Origin: Xanthocytophaga flava | Lineage (GTDB): Bacteria; Bacteroidota; Bacteroidia; Cytophagales; 172606-1 | Direction of reading: 5' to 3' | Length of the DNA stretch: 64,000 nucleotides | Assembly (NCBI GenBank): GCA_030068525.1 | Contig: JASJOS010000011.1 | Coordinates: 248,001-312,000, forward strand | Part shown: positions 9,885-18,104 of the stretch, piece after piece | Layout of the letters: each line of letters begins with the position of its first letter | Numbering within the stretch: position 1 is the stretch's first letter | The notes under the pieces: model-generated | The model's database searches: none | Told to the model about the DNA's origin: nothing | What the model saw: only the letters and a program-made list of their open reading frames with translations | Program-made: the position numbers and the translations under genes

Positions 9885-11351
9885 ATGAATCCCTACTTAG
9901 TTTTAACCATTCTTCTTATTTACTTTGGTGTATTGATTTTAATCTCCTACATCACCAGCCGGGGGGCTACCACACATACTTTTTTTACTGCTGGAAAAAG
10001 CTCGCCCTGGTATCTGGTGGCGTACAGTATGATTGGAACAGCTATCTCTGGTGTCACGTTTATATCCGTTCCGGGGGAAGTAGGTAACTCACAGTTTTCA
10101 TATCTTCAGTTTATCCTGGGAAACGTAGCAGGCTATATGGTTGTGGCATTGGTGCTTATGCCTGTCTATTACCGGATGAATCTGGTTTCAATTTATACCT
10201 ACCTGCAAAAGAGACTGGGTTTCTGGTCGTATAAAGCGGGAGCTGCGGCGTTTCTGGTTTCCCGGACCATCGGAGCCGCCTTTCGGTTATTTCTTACAGC
10301 CTCTGTATTGCAACTGGCGCTATTCGATGAATGGAATGTGCCTTTCGCTGTCAATGTGCTCATTACCATTGCTCTTATCTGGCTGATTACTTCCAAAGGT
10401 GGAATTAAAACCATTCTGTGGACGGATGCCTTTCAAACAACGTTCTTAATTGCCGCTTTGCTGCTGAGTGTGTATCTGATCAGTGAAGCTTTGGGGTTGT
10501 CTCTGGGTGGATTGATTGATACGGTAAGGGCTAGTGATTATTCAAAAGCATTCTTTTTTGATGATCCCAAGAGTAACAAGTTCTTCTACAAGCAGTTTTT
10601 TGCCGGATTATTTACCACTGTGGCTATGTTTGGACTGGACCAGGATCTGATGCAGAAAAACCTCACCTGCCGGAACCTACAGGATGCCCAGAAGAATATG
10701 TATACATTCAGTACTGTCTTCCTGTTTGTGAATATCCTGTTTCTGACACTGGGGGCTTTACTATATATCTACTCCAATCAGCAAAACATTCCTATCCCAG
10801 CCCATACCGATGATCTGTATCCTACCTTATTGCTAAAATTAAACAAGTTTGGCATTGTAGCAGGCGTATTCTTTTTGCTGGGCATTACCGCTTCATCCTA
10901 TGCCAGTGCCGACTCTGCTCTGGCTTCGTTAACTACATCATTCTGTATCGACTTTCTGGATTTTGAAAACCGTCCGGAAGAGAAGCGGAAACGGCTGAAA
11001 ACGATTGTGCATTTGTGTATGTCTATTGCGCTGCTGATTGTGATCCTGATTTTTAAAGCCATTAATGACCAGAGTGTGGTAAAGGCTGTATTCACAGTGG
11101 CTGGCTACACATATGGGCCTTTGCTGGGTTTGTTTTCTTTTGGGTTGCTGACCAAACTTTCTGTAAAAGATCGCTTTGTACCTGTAGTATGTATTCTGTC
11201 ACCTATTCTGTGTTATATCATCAATACCAACGCTAACACCTGGTTAAATGGATACAAGTTCGGCTTTGAGTTACTGATCCTAAACGGCGTATTAACGTTT
11301 TTGGGCTTATTACTGCTTTCACAGAAAAAAGTTTCAGGAACTACCTATTGA
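9885..11351 (+). CDS. Sodium:solute symporter (SSS family)
   Basis: A 488-residue integral membrane protein with about 13 hydrophobic segments. The SSS family signature is visible: a GKSSPWYLVAYSMIGTAISG segment in TM1-2, SRTIGAAFRLFLTA, WTDAFQT, MFGLDQDLMQKNLTCRN and TASSYASADSALASL. It uses the sodium gradient to import a small solute, and the substrate cannot be told from sequence. It starts at the ATG at 9885 directly before the first helix. It is followed by repeat A1 and a convergent outer-membrane protein gene. Confidence 0.9.
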   Translation: MNPYLVLTILLIYFGVLILISYITSRGATTHTFFTAGKSSPWYLVAYSMIGTAISGVTFISVPGEVGNSQFSYLQFILGNVAGYMVVALVLMPVYYRMNLVSIYTYLQKRLGFWSYKAGAAAFLVSRTIGAAFRLFLTASVLQLALFDEWNVPFAVNVLITIALIWLITSKGGIKTILWTDAFQTTFLIAALLLSVYLISEALGLSLGGLIDTVRASDYSKAFFFDDPKSNKFFYKQFFAGLFTTVAMFGLDQDLMQKNLTCRNLQDAQKNMYTFSTVFLFVNILFLTLGALLYIYSNQQNIPIPAHTDDLYPTLLLKLNKFGIVAGVFFLLGITASSYASADSALASLTTSFCIDFLDFENRPEEKRKRLKTIVHLCMSIALLIVILIFKAINDQSVVKAVFTVAGYTYGPLLGLFSFGLLTKLSVKDRFVPVVCILSPILCYIINTNANTWLNGYKFGFELLILNGVLTFLGLLLLSQKKVSGTTY

Positions 11352-11440
11352 TAGACTCAAAAAACACAAGAATTATCCCAAATTTTGATAAAAGAATGTC
11401 ATTGAGAAAGTAACAACAAATGTTACAAAGAGAGCAAAGG

Positions 11441-11582
11441 AAACTTCAATCGTGTAAGGTGGTATAGGTGCGTTGGCAATCTTTTCTCCGCGAGGTTGGC
11501 CTTTGGCCTTGCGGGGGGAAGGATCAGAGAAAAGTGCCCTTTTTTGCTTCGTTTTTTGGGCAAGCAAAAAATGAAGAAGCTA
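11441..11582 (+). repeat. Interspersed repeat family A, copy 1
   Basis: Shares with copies at 42.5, 52.1 and 61.6-61.9 kb an ACTTCAATCGTG lead, a long outer stem (here CTTTTCTC 11481-11488 with GAGAAAAG 11527-11534), inner CCGC/GCGG pairing, and a constant tail in which TTTTTTGCTT (11540-11549) pairs with AAGCAAAAAA (11562-11571). An alternative GCCC/GGGC pairing overlaps the last hairpin. The stem sequence differs between copies but stays paired, which points to a structured RNA or ssDNA element. The small reading frames through it, one encoding FFIFCLPKKRSKKG on the minus strand, are ghosts. Confidence 0.85.
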
Positions 11583-11773
11583 CAAGAAGAGTGAGGTAAG
11601 AGACAATAAACAAATGTAGATAGAGCGAACAAAGAAGAAAGAAGCCTATGAAAAAGATAGGTTCTGGACTATCAACCGACTCTAGATATCAGCAAGCAAA
11701 AAATGAACAGGTTAGTGGAAGAATAATGATCGGGACAATAAATCAACGCAGAAAGAGAGATTTATAAAAAATA

Positions 11774-11815
11774 AACCAAGCCCACATTTTTCAAAAACAT
11801 AGGCTTGGGTTTTAT
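11774..11815. terminator. Terminator hairpin of the conserved-loop type
   Basis: AACCAAGCC (11774-11782) pairs with GGCTTGGGTT (11802-11811) with one bulge, followed by TTTA. The loop matches those of hairpins at 52314, 61336 and 62061, whereas the stems differ. It lies between the symporter and the convergent gene ending at 11875. Confidence 0.7.
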
Positions 11816-11874
11816 TCACATCCAACATTCGGGTCCCTACTCAATGAATCTAACACTTCTGCTCAGATTAGGTG

Positions 11875-12552
11875 TTAGAATTCATATCCAACCGAAAATT
11901 TTATAGTACGGTTATAAGTATTAAAGCGTTTGTTTTCATCCAGGCGCTGGAATCCATAATCATAGGCAGCCATGATATTTACCCCATTTACGAAGCGATA
12001 GCCTATACCTGCCACACCACTGAAATCCCATTTCTGAAATCCGTTGTTAATATCCAGCGTACGGTTAAAGGCCGATATACCTAGCACACTGGCTCTCACG
12101 TGAACTTTATTGTCGACGAGGTAACTTACCTGCGGACCTGCAAACAAATGAAATCCTTCTGCCAGATATACTTTGGCTAAGATCGGCATCTCAATGTAGT
12201 GCGATTGTACCCGGAAAGTGGTGTTGACATTCAGAAAGTCGATTACCTGAGAATTTCCATTGAGTCTACCTGTTAGCTCCGTACCTTTGAGAGAGTACTG
12301 AAGGCCAGGCTCAAGTGTGAAGTAGTCGCTGAGTTTAATAGCTGCATAGCCACCGGCATGGAAGCCCACACGGGATTGGGTAGTAACCGCACCATCGGTT
12401 GCTCCTAACAGATCACTGATACTTTGCATAGTTTCACCTTGCCAGCTTGAAAGGTTCATACCCCCACGAATTCCATACCGAACTTCAACCTGGGCATAGG
12501 TACATACGAATACGCCTAAAAAGGCAATAAAAGAGAAAAGAATTTTTTTCAT
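11875..12552 (-). CDS. Small outer-membrane beta-barrel protein (PorT-like family)
   Basis: A 225-residue protein with a signal peptide (MKKILFSFIAFLGVFVCTYA-Q) followed by alternating beta strands: RYGIRGGMNLSSW, TLEPGLQYSLKG, SHYIEMPILAKV, FHLFAGPQVSYLV, and a terminal IKFSVGYEF ending in Phe. This is the outer_membrane_beta-barrel/PorT-like fold common in Bacteroidota. The function is unknown. A single barrel of eight or so strands is inferred. Confidence 0.8.
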   Translation of the reverse strand: MKKILFSFIAFLGVFVCTYAQVEVRYGIRGGMNLSSWQGETMQSISDLLGATDGAVTTQSRVGFHAGGYAAIKLSDYFTLEPGLQYSLKGTELTGRLNGNSQVIDFLNVNTTFRVQSHYIEMPILAKVYLAEGFHLFAGPQVSYLVDNKVHVRASVLGISAFNRTLDINNGFQKWDFSGVAGIGYRFVNGVNIMAAYDYGFQRLDENKRFNTYNRTIKFSVGYEF

Positions 12553-12724
12553 AGTTATAGTAGCTTGTGAAGCAGTATGTTGTACTGATCACACTCAATG
12601 CGAAACCCGTGCCAAAGTAATTTGGGGATGGCATATATTTTTACCGTGTACCGGATCTGGTCAAATCGGTTGGATACAGTAAACTCTTTTTTTATCTTGA
12701 AGGCGTTTTTTAACTTTCCCGGAC

Positions 12725-13357
12725 ATGAAAAGAAAGCTGACCTTTGTTGTTTTGATTCTGGTCTTTTTAGCTGGAGTGACTCTTGTGTGCAACTGGACTA
12801 TTACGCGCGAAACGAAATCCTATTTGTATACAGATGTACAGGCTATACCCCACCATAGGGTAGGGTTGGTACTGGGAACCTCCGAAAAGCTGGCAAGCGG
12901 ACAGGCTAATCCTTATTTTAGCTACAGGATTCAGGCTGCCTATAGCTTGTTTAAAAACAAGAAGGTCGACTATCTGCTGGTGAGTGGAGACAACAGTTCA
13001 AAAAACTACAATGAGCCACGGGATATGAAAGATGCACTGGTGAAGTTAGGAGTACCTGAAAACCGCATTTATCTGGATTATGCTGGTTTCCGGACGCTTG
13101 ATTCGGTAGTACGGGCCAAAGAAATATTCGGACAGGAGTCATTTACAGTTATCTCACAACCTTTTCATAACCAACGGGCCGTTTTCCTAGCCAGACACAA
13201 AGGTGTGGATGCTGTTGCCTACAATGCCCGAGACATTAAGGGAGCAAATGGCTATAAAACCCATACCCGCGAATGGCTGGCACGTGTGAAAGTATTCATA
13301 GACCTATACCTGAACAAAGAACCTCACTTTCTGGGCGAGCGGGTAAAGATTGGGTAA
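12725..13357 (+). CDS. SanA/YdcF-like DUF218 membrane-anchored protein
   Basis: A 210-residue protein. One N-terminal anchor helix (about 5-24) precedes a DUF218 domain: VGLVLGTSEKLASGQANPYF, YLLVSGDNSSKNYNEPRDMK, GVPENRIYLDYAGFRTLDSV and VISQPFHNQRAVFLARH. In Enterobacteria SanA affects envelope permeability to vancomycin. The enzymatic activity of the family is not settled. The ATG at 12725 places the anchor at the very N-terminus. It stands alone on the plus strand. Confidence 0.85.
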   Translation: MKRKLTFVVLILVFLAGVTLVCNWTITRETKSYLYTDVQAIPHHRVGLVLGTSEKLASGQANPYFSYRIQAAYSLFKNKKVDYLLVSGDNSSKNYNEPRDMKDALVKLGVPENRIYLDYAGFRTLDSVVRAKEIFGQESFTVISQPFHNQRAVFLARHKGVDAVAYNARDIKGANGYKTHTREWLARVKVFIDLYLNKEPHFLGERVKIG

Positions 13358-13507
13358 GATTTGGAAAGTATATACTGTCGTTACCTGTAAACAGGAAAAG
13401 AGGGCCTTTCGGAAGGGGAAAGTGCTTTTTTTTAAGTTGATAGTTAAGATTGCATATATCCTCTTTCTTGGTCCATCTATAGTAGTAGAAGAAAGTCCGA
13501 TCAGTTT

Positions 13508-14176
13508 CTATTTAACAAGCACTGTCCTTATTTCGTCCAGTATACCATCCAAGCCCTTTGGCTCAGGTTCAAACTCACCGGGAAACCCTCGATCACCAAA
13601 ATACTTCCACTTTTCCTCTCCGGAAACAGTTATTGCTTTCAGCTTTTCACTTTGGCACCGAACTTTGGTTTCCATGGAATAGATAAGAACATCATCCTGG
13701 TAAACTTCAAATATTTCACAAGGGAACGGCTCCTCTTCCGGAATCAGGTATTGATCATCCCATAGATAAAAGCACTTGCCTTCTATGTCTTCGATCAGAT
13801 AAAGCACACCTTCATCCTCATATTCTTCAAATGTAACAACCCTCTTAGCCTGTATCTTATTAACTCTGGCTACCTGTGATTGCTGAACAGCTTTCCAGGA
13901 TTCTAAAAGCTCAATCTTCTTTTTCCTGCCTTTGTATTTACTTTCAATTAGTATCCATATCCATATGGGACAAGAAACAACTAAGAACTTGGATGGAAAG
14001 GACCAATTTGACTTATCATAGTAATAAATGTGAGTTGCAAACAAGCCAGTTGCTATCACCAAACCAATAATAAGAGGCCAGTTCAATGGCTTATAAATAG
14101 TTTCCTCCAGCTCTTGTATACTTTTGGAGATCTTATCTGCTTCTTCTCTGTCTAGTTTCCGGGTCTCTGTATTCAT
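13508..14176 (-). CDS. Hypothetical two-helix membrane protein
   Basis: A 222-residue protein with a helical N-terminus, two membrane helices (about 33-51 and 66-80) and a C-terminal soluble part that is acidic and beta-rich (VVTFEEYEDEGVLYLIEDIE). It starts seven bases after the hxlR-like gene stops, so it is likely co-transcribed with that regulator. I know no family. Location in the inner membrane with a cytosolic C-terminal domain is inferred. Confidence 0.65.
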   Translation of the reverse strand: MNTETRKLDREEADKISKSIQELEETIYKPLNWPLIIGLVIATGLFATHIYYYDKSNWSFPSKFLVVSCPIWIWILIESKYKGRKKKIELLESWKAVQQSQVARVNKIQAKRVVTFEEYEDEGVLYLIEDIEGKCFYLWDDQYLIPEEEPFPCEIFEVYQDDVLIYSMETKVRCQSEKLKAITVSGEEKWKYFGDRGFPGEFEPEPKGLDGILDEIRTVLVK

Positions 14177-14182
14177 TTGATG

Positions 14183-14548
14183 TTATTTCGTACTGCCAAT
14201 TATACTTTTACGGTGTTCTAATCCCCATTCCAGCATAACATCCAGTACATGCTGGAAGGCATAGCCCGATTGGGTTAATTCATATTCGACAGTGACAGGA
14301 ATTGTGTCATGAACCGTTCGTACCACCATTCCGTTGGCTTCCAGATCCCGTAATTCTTTGGACAACATCCGGGGAGTGATTTTGGGGATTTCTTTTTGTA
14401 GCTCGCCATATCGTTTTTTACCGAACAACAAGGAAGAGATAATCGCAGCTTTCCATTTCCCGTGGATTACATTTATCGTGTCGTTAACTGCCAGAATATA
14501 ATTGCTGGAGCATTCCCGGATGCTCTCCATCTCTGATATCTTCTTCAT
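14183..14548 (-). CDS. HxlR-family (DUF24) transcriptional regulator
   Basis: A 121-residue winged-helix protein with the family pattern: an N-terminal Cys13 (RECSSNYILAVNDTINVI), then HGKWKAAIISSLLFGKKRYG, ITPRMLSKELRDLEANGMV and VEYELTQSGY. In DUF24 regulators such as YodB the N-terminal Cys senses quinones or diamide and controls a divergent azoreductase. The same arrangement is present here, with azoR on the other side of a palindrome-rich promoter region. Redox sensing by Cys13 is inferred by analogy. Confidence 0.9.
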   Translation of the reverse strand: MKKISEMESIRECSSNYILAVNDTINVIHGKWKAAIISSLLFGKKRYGELQKEIPKITPRMLSKELRDLEANGMVVRTVHDTIPVTVEYELTQSGYAFQHVLDVMLEWGLEHRKSIIGSTK

Positions 14549-14571
14549 AACTAATTGATTATGTTGAAACT

Positions 14572-14638
14572 ATAGTTTAGTATACTACTATACAAAAGTA
14601 TACGACTTACTTTTGAGTAGTAAAGGTATATAATTTTG
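14572..14638. promoter_or_regulatory. Divergent operator/promoter region hxlR-azoR
   Basis: Contains overlapping dyads built from GTATAC and TACTATAC: GTATACTACTATAC at about 14580-14593 and a second GTATAC at 14598-14603. TAATTTTG at 14631-14638 fits the TAnnTTTG -7 box for azoR, and TACTTTTG at about 14608-14615 is a second match. The dyads sit where a DUF24 repressor would block both promoters. Confidence 0.55.
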
Positions 14639-14665
14639 CTTTGTATCCATCTAAACTATTCGGAC

Positions 14666-15265
14666 ATGGCAAAAGTACTGCACATTATTTCCAGCACCCG
14701 CGGTGCTGAATCCTTAACGCTTACGTTAGGAAACGCTATTATTGACAGGATCAAAACAAAAGACCCTGACACAGTGGTTAAAGAAATTGACCTTTCCGCA
14801 AATCCCTATCCTCATTTGGGACCCATTCAGATCAGTTCGTTTTTTACTCCGGAAGAAAGCCGTACACCCGAACAAGAGCTTGCTGTAAGAAGGTCAGACG
14901 AGGCCGTTGCCGAACTCCAGGATGCAGATATTCTGGTGATTGGAGCACCTATGTACAACTACTCCATCACATCCAGCCTAAAAGCCTATTTTGATCACAT
15001 TGCAAGAGCACGTCTAACGTTTCGGTATAGTGAGAGTGGAGTGGAAGGATTGCTGAAAAACAAAAAAGCCTATATAGCTTTTGGCTCAGCGGGTGTTTTT
15101 GGCAATGAGCAGATGCAGGCCTACGACTTTGCTGTACCTTATATGAAACACTTCTTAGGATTTCTAGGCATTACAGACGTAAGTGTGTTTCGTGTGGAAG
15201 GAACAGGAATCCCCGGATTGCAGGAAACTGCGTTAGATAAGGCCCTTGAAAGCATAACTGTTTAG
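14666..15265 (+). CDS. azoR: FMN-dependent NADH-azoreductase
   Basis: A 199-residue flavodoxin-fold enzyme. The ATG at 14666 gives MAKVLHIISSTRGAES, the FMN phosphate-binding loop. An in-frame TTG ten codons earlier is less likely. Conserved segments are VIGAPMYNYSITSSLKAYFD (the family's PMYNF..P..LK region), SAGVFG and the C-terminal FLGITDV. It reduces azo compounds and quinones with NADH. It is divergent from an HxlR regulator, the classical arrangement for quinone stress response. A terminator follows at 15451. Confidence 0.92.
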   Translation: MAKVLHIISSTRGAESLTLTLGNAIIDRIKTKDPDTVVKEIDLSANPYPHLGPIQISSFFTPEESRTPEQELAVRRSDEAVAELQDADILVIGAPMYNYSITSSLKAYFDHIARARLTFRYSESGVEGLLKNKKAYIAFGSAGVFGNEQMQAYDFAVPYMKHFLGFLGITDVSVFRVEGTGIPGLQETALDKALESITV

Positions 15266-15450
15266 CTATTTGACGCTTTCTTCCAAAAACCGGATAGAAA
15301 GCATACATGTATGATAATGAACGTATTATGACTTTACAATTGATCTGATTGCAGTACCTTTGTAGTGTAAGTCAAGCAGACATATCCTCAGACAAAAAAT
15401 CTGATCATAGATATAAAAATAAAATTTAGGTTGTAAGTGGTTTGTTACTA

Positions 15451-15490
15451 AAATTCCCTGAAGGTTTCCTCCAGGGAATTTTTGTTTTAT
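15451..15490. terminator. Rho-independent terminator after azoR
   Basis: AAATTCCCTG (15451-15460) pairs with CAGGGAATTT (15472-15481), with an inner AGG/CCT pair, followed by TTGTTTTAT. It can also serve the minus-strand amidase gene that ends at 15553. Confidence 0.85.
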
Positions 15491-15552
15491 AGATCTGAAA
15501 GGGAGCATTCACTTTATAAAAAGATCTGGCAGAGAATCACAATCAATACACG

Positions 15553-16074
15553 TTACCGTTTCCAATTCTGTCTGAAATACCGTTCATAGCCAAACGGATC
15601 ACGCCATTCGATGTTGTGTTCCGGAATGCCTAGTTGCCTGAGCCAGGTGGGGACAAAGAAGCTCGGACAGCCTTTGTTGTCAAACTGGTTATGTCCGGCA
15701 ATCTTTACATTAGGAGCATAGCCCAACACCTCGCCGATAATATCCAGCATACACGAAATCTGCTGAGGGGTGCGACTGTCCAGTGGCATTTTATGGGAAG
15801 AGTCCAGACCACCTACATAACACAAATGTCGGGAGATAGCATTAATGCCAGCCACACCGTTTGTAATCTCGAAGGTGTCAATGATCTGGTCATTATTATG
15901 TTTGACAAACTGGTGACGGGAGCCATCAAGCAGAATCAGATCAGAGTAGCCGACTTGTTTCCAACCGTTGCCATAGGGTTTGGGTTTGGTGTGCCAGCGT
16001 TTGACATCTTCAGCGGAGATCCAGCGTCCGGCAGGAGTGGCGGTGCAGTGTATAATCAGGTATTGAAATTTCAT
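15553..16074 (-). CDS. N-acetylmuramoyl-L-alanine amidase (amidase_2 fold, endolysin-like)
   Basis: A 173-residue single-domain amidase without a signal peptide. The zinc ligands are likely His9 (FQYLIIHCTATPAG), His119-area (KIAGHNQFDNKGCPSFFVP, with His and Cys) and the RHLCYVGGLD segment. This form is typical of lysis amidases of Bacteroidota phages and phage-derived elements. It cleaves the MurNAc-L-Ala bond. Lack of an export signal and proximity to a one-helix membrane protein (16635) suggest a lysis cassette. Its DNA is GC-richer than the neighbouring island. Confidence 0.85.
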   Translation of the reverse strand: MKFQYLIIHCTATPAGRWISAEDVKRWHTKPKPYGNGWKQVGYSDLILLDGSRHQFVKHNNDQIIDTFEITNGVAGINAISRHLCYVGGLDSSHKMPLDSRTPQQISCMLDIIGEVLGYAPNVKIAGHNQFDNKGCPSFFVPTWLRQLGIPEHNIEWRDPFGYERYFRQNWKR

Positions 16075-16158
16075 AGGGGTAGAGATAAATAGAGAATATA
16101 GGACATTGTAATCTTCCTTGGTTTTACTAATCTAAACTATAGGAAACAGATCGTTGGT

Positions 16159-16245
16159 GAAAACGCACAACGACGGGAAAACCCGTGATTCAAACAAAAT
16201 AAACGGGGGAAAGATGTCGTTGGTGAATAACACCAACGACGGGAA
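16159..16245. repeat. Two related dyad repeats upstream of the amidase gene
   Basis: GTCGTTGGTG (16216-16225) pairs with CACCAACGAC (16231-16240). A second, imperfect copy (CGTTGGTG...CACAACG) lies at about 16152-16172, followed by ACGGGAAAACCCGT. Both units end in the same ACGACGGGAA. They sit between two minus-strand genes and could be a terminator plus leader structure, or simple repeats. Confidence 0.5.
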
Positions 16246-16298
16246 GAATGATAAGCCGGATCATACTATTTTTGATAGACGTATGTTCTGGTGTGTGA

Positions 16299-16589
16299 TT
16301 AGTCCTCCAACAGGTCGTTTACCGTTTCCGTCAGATCGGCGATTTCTTCCTGAAGTTCGTTGACTTCCATATGCAGGTCCTGGTTTTCGCCATCCAGTTC
16401 ATCGATTTGCTCTCTGAGCATTTCCATCTCCAGTTCTTTGTCACTAAGCAGATGCTGAAGGCGCAGGTTTTCGTTTTCGAGTAGTTTTTTCTCAAAAGCC
16501 AGTTGCTCATTGGTAAGAGTCAGACAGAGGTTTTCAATAATCAGGCTCTCGTCAGAAATTGATAGATCAGAAACAGATGTGATATTCAT
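16299..16589 (-). CDS. Hypothetical coiled-coil protein
   Basis: A 96-residue acidic protein that is almost entirely a heptad coiled coil from residue 25 onward (Leu/Ile at a/d, Glu-rich: LREQIDELDGENQDL and similar). There is no signal peptide or membrane helix. It lies between the membrane protein at 16635 and the amidase in the same orientation. The function is unknown. A structural or spanin-like partner role is conceivable from context only. Confidence 0.6.
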   Translation of the reverse strand: MNITSVSDLSISDESLIIENLCLTLTNEQLAFEKKLLENENLRLQHLLSDKELEMEMLREQIDELDGENQDLHMEVNELQEEIADLTETVNDLLED

Positions 16590-16634
16590 ATGAATAAGGT
16601 GTGTATAGAATGTTTAGAGTATTGACGATATGAA

Positions 16635-16820
16635 TTATTTAGGGTCACGCATCGAAAAGAAGCCAACCGTTGAAATAAAGGCCAGCAGCGAAACGAAAGA
16701 CTGTGTATCTATCCGATTGACCAGCCAGAGAATGTATCCTGAGAACGTAAACAAACCCAGGGTGGAGGTTTTCCAGTTGTTTAGCACAAACTGGATATAA
16801 TCATATATTGATTTTGCCAT
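16635..16820 (-). CDS. Small membrane protein, holin-like candidate
   Basis: 61 residues: MAKSIYDYIQFVLNNWKTST, then two short hydrophobic segments (LGLFTFSGYILWLV and FVSLLAFISTVGFFSM) separated by NRIDTQS, ending DPK. The size, two-helix hairpin and position beside an amidase are compatible with a holin. No family was recognised. Confidence 0.5.
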   Translation of the reverse strand: MAKSIYDYIQFVLNNWKTSTLGLFTFSGYILWLVNRIDTQSFVSLLAFISTVGFFSMRDPK

Positions 16821-16851
16821 GTGATGTTGGGGTTATATAATGAATGAGAAC

Positions 16852-17167
16852 TGTAGGGGCGATTGGTAGATCGCCCTGGTAGGCGCAAACTCGGTATGAA
16901 ACAATCCGGACCGATGTAGGGGCGAATCCACGTGTTCGCCCGGATCGTCGCAACGAATGTTTGTGATAATCCGACCATGTAGGGGCATCCCCTTGCGGGT
17001 GCCCTTGTTCGGTACAAACAATGTATGGTATCATCCGAAATGGTTGTTTCCTAAACGTAATCATTTGCGTTCGGAAACCGGGCGGGGGCGAGCCCCGCCC
17101 CTACAGGGTTTGGATTGTTACAAACGCGGTCTGTGGGAAACCGGGCACACAAAGGTGCGCCCCTACA
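16852..17167. repeat. REP-like array, family C (three direct plus two inverted units)
   Basis: Units start TGTAGGGGC at 16852, 16915 and 16979 (63 and 64 bp apart). Two inverted units end in GCCCCTACA at 17105 and 17167 (62 bp apart). Each has a hairpin whose stem varies between units: GGGCGAT/ATCGCCC, GGGCGAA/TTCGCCC, and GGGCA with TGCCC. Weaker shared sequence (AACAATCCGGACC-like) fills the spacers. It splits the small-gene cluster. Further units lie at 37701-37819. This explains the 392-bp gap. Confidence 0.8.
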
Positions 17168-17212
17168 TTGGATCGGATTATACCAGACATCGTCTGCGCC
17201 AATTAGGGTAAT

Positions 17213-17467
17213 TCACCGACCGTTACACGTATCCTTCACACAAAACACGGGGGCATACGTGAACTGGCGAACGTGCTTGATCTTCTCTACATCCAGTGGT
17301 TGTATCTGAGGGGCAACTGCGTGTTTAGCCACAATTGCCTCGATCTGGTTGTAATCAATTACCTCACAGGCATATACTTCCGTTGGGTTCAGGCGATGTT
17401 CTGTAAACACACCCAGAGCCACACCCGTCACAAAACACAAGGCCGATACCAGAATCAGGGTTTTCAT
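17213..17467 (-). CDS. Hypothetical signal-anchored small protein
   Basis: 84 residues. An N-terminal hydrophobic segment (MKTLILVSALCFVTGVALGV) is followed by a short soluble part with four Cys (YACEV, CVKDTC). It could be a membrane-anchored or periplasmic protein and is spanin-sized, but no lipobox is clear. Same strand and composition as its neighbours. Function unknown. Confidence 0.45.
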   Translation of the reverse strand: MKTLILVSALCFVTGVALGVFTEHRLNPTEVYACEVIDYNQIEAIVAKHAVAPQIQPLDVEKIKHVRQFTYAPVFCVKDTCNGR

Positions 17468-17558
17468 AAAGAATAAAGCGTATAGTGAAACAAATCCGAT
17501 AAAAAAGAAGCAGTAGACTGTGGTGCTACTGCTTCGTGGGCTACTTACCTGTACCGGA

Positions 17559-17978
17559 TTAGGTAGCAGGCAGGGTAGCTTTGTGAGTGGTTACCTCCGA
17601 CATTGAGCCGTCTATGACAAACAACCGTTGTTCGATTTCGTCCAGCTCTGACTCGTACAGGATCACGGCAGTAGTACCAAACTGGGCTTTGCGTTGCTGC
17701 AACGTAAACAGCCGATAGTCGGCACGTACTTTACGGTTTTCCATCTCCGTCTTGGTAGCACTTTCGGGAAGGGCTGCAATGATCGCAATCAGCGATTCCA
17801 CTTCGGCTTCGGCGGCTGCCAGGTCGGCATCGATGTCTGACGCCCGCTCGGATGCATTGTCTTTGCTACGGGTCAGGGAGATTTGCCGGAACTCCAGGTT
17901 TTCTTTGATGTCACTTAACTTGGTAAGAACCTTGTCACAGTCGGTTCTTGAGGTCAATAGGGCTATAGATAGTGCCAT
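17559..17978 (-). CDS. Hypothetical coiled-coil protein
   Basis: 139 residues, largely helical and Glu/Ala-rich (ASDIDADLAAAEAEVESLIA), with a predicted coiled coil from about 20 to 120 and no export signal. It is first in the surviving small-gene cluster. A truncated reading frame ends 24 bp upstream on the same strand, consistent with a once longer operon. Unrecognised family; phage structural origin is only suggested by context. Confidence 0.55.
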   Translation of the reverse strand: MALSIALLTSRTDCDKVLTKLSDIKENLEFRQISLTRSKDNASERASDIDADLAAAEAEVESLIAIIAALPESATKTEMENRKVRADYRLFTLQQRKAQFGTTAVILYESELDEIEQRLFVIDGSMSEVTTHKATLPAT

Positions 17979-18002
17979 AAATAAATCAGTTTGTGTAAGG
18001 GG

Positions 18003-18104
18003 TTATAGATAGAGAATGCTGTCATCAGACTCAGATTTTTCCCCGATCCACTCCCAGGGCGTGGCAAGCTTTTCGCGACAAGCTGGGGTTCTGGCTGATT
18101 GACT
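18003..18104 (-). pseudogene. Possible C-terminal gene remnant
   Basis: A 33-codon open stretch without a start (ending EWIGEKSESDDSILYL) terminates 24 bp upstream of the 17978 start, in the same strand. Upstream of it the composition falls abruptly to AT-rich non-coding DNA. It looks like the 3' end of a gene cut when the neighbouring island arrived, but it is short and could be chance. Confidence 0.25.

Noticed and set aside
11373-11632. Small minus-strand reading frames coding for FFIFCLPKKRSKKG
   Set aside because: They lie inside repeat A1 and the same peptide appears wherever the repeat occurs (52.1 and 61.5-62.0 kb), so it is a by-product of the repeat, not a protein.
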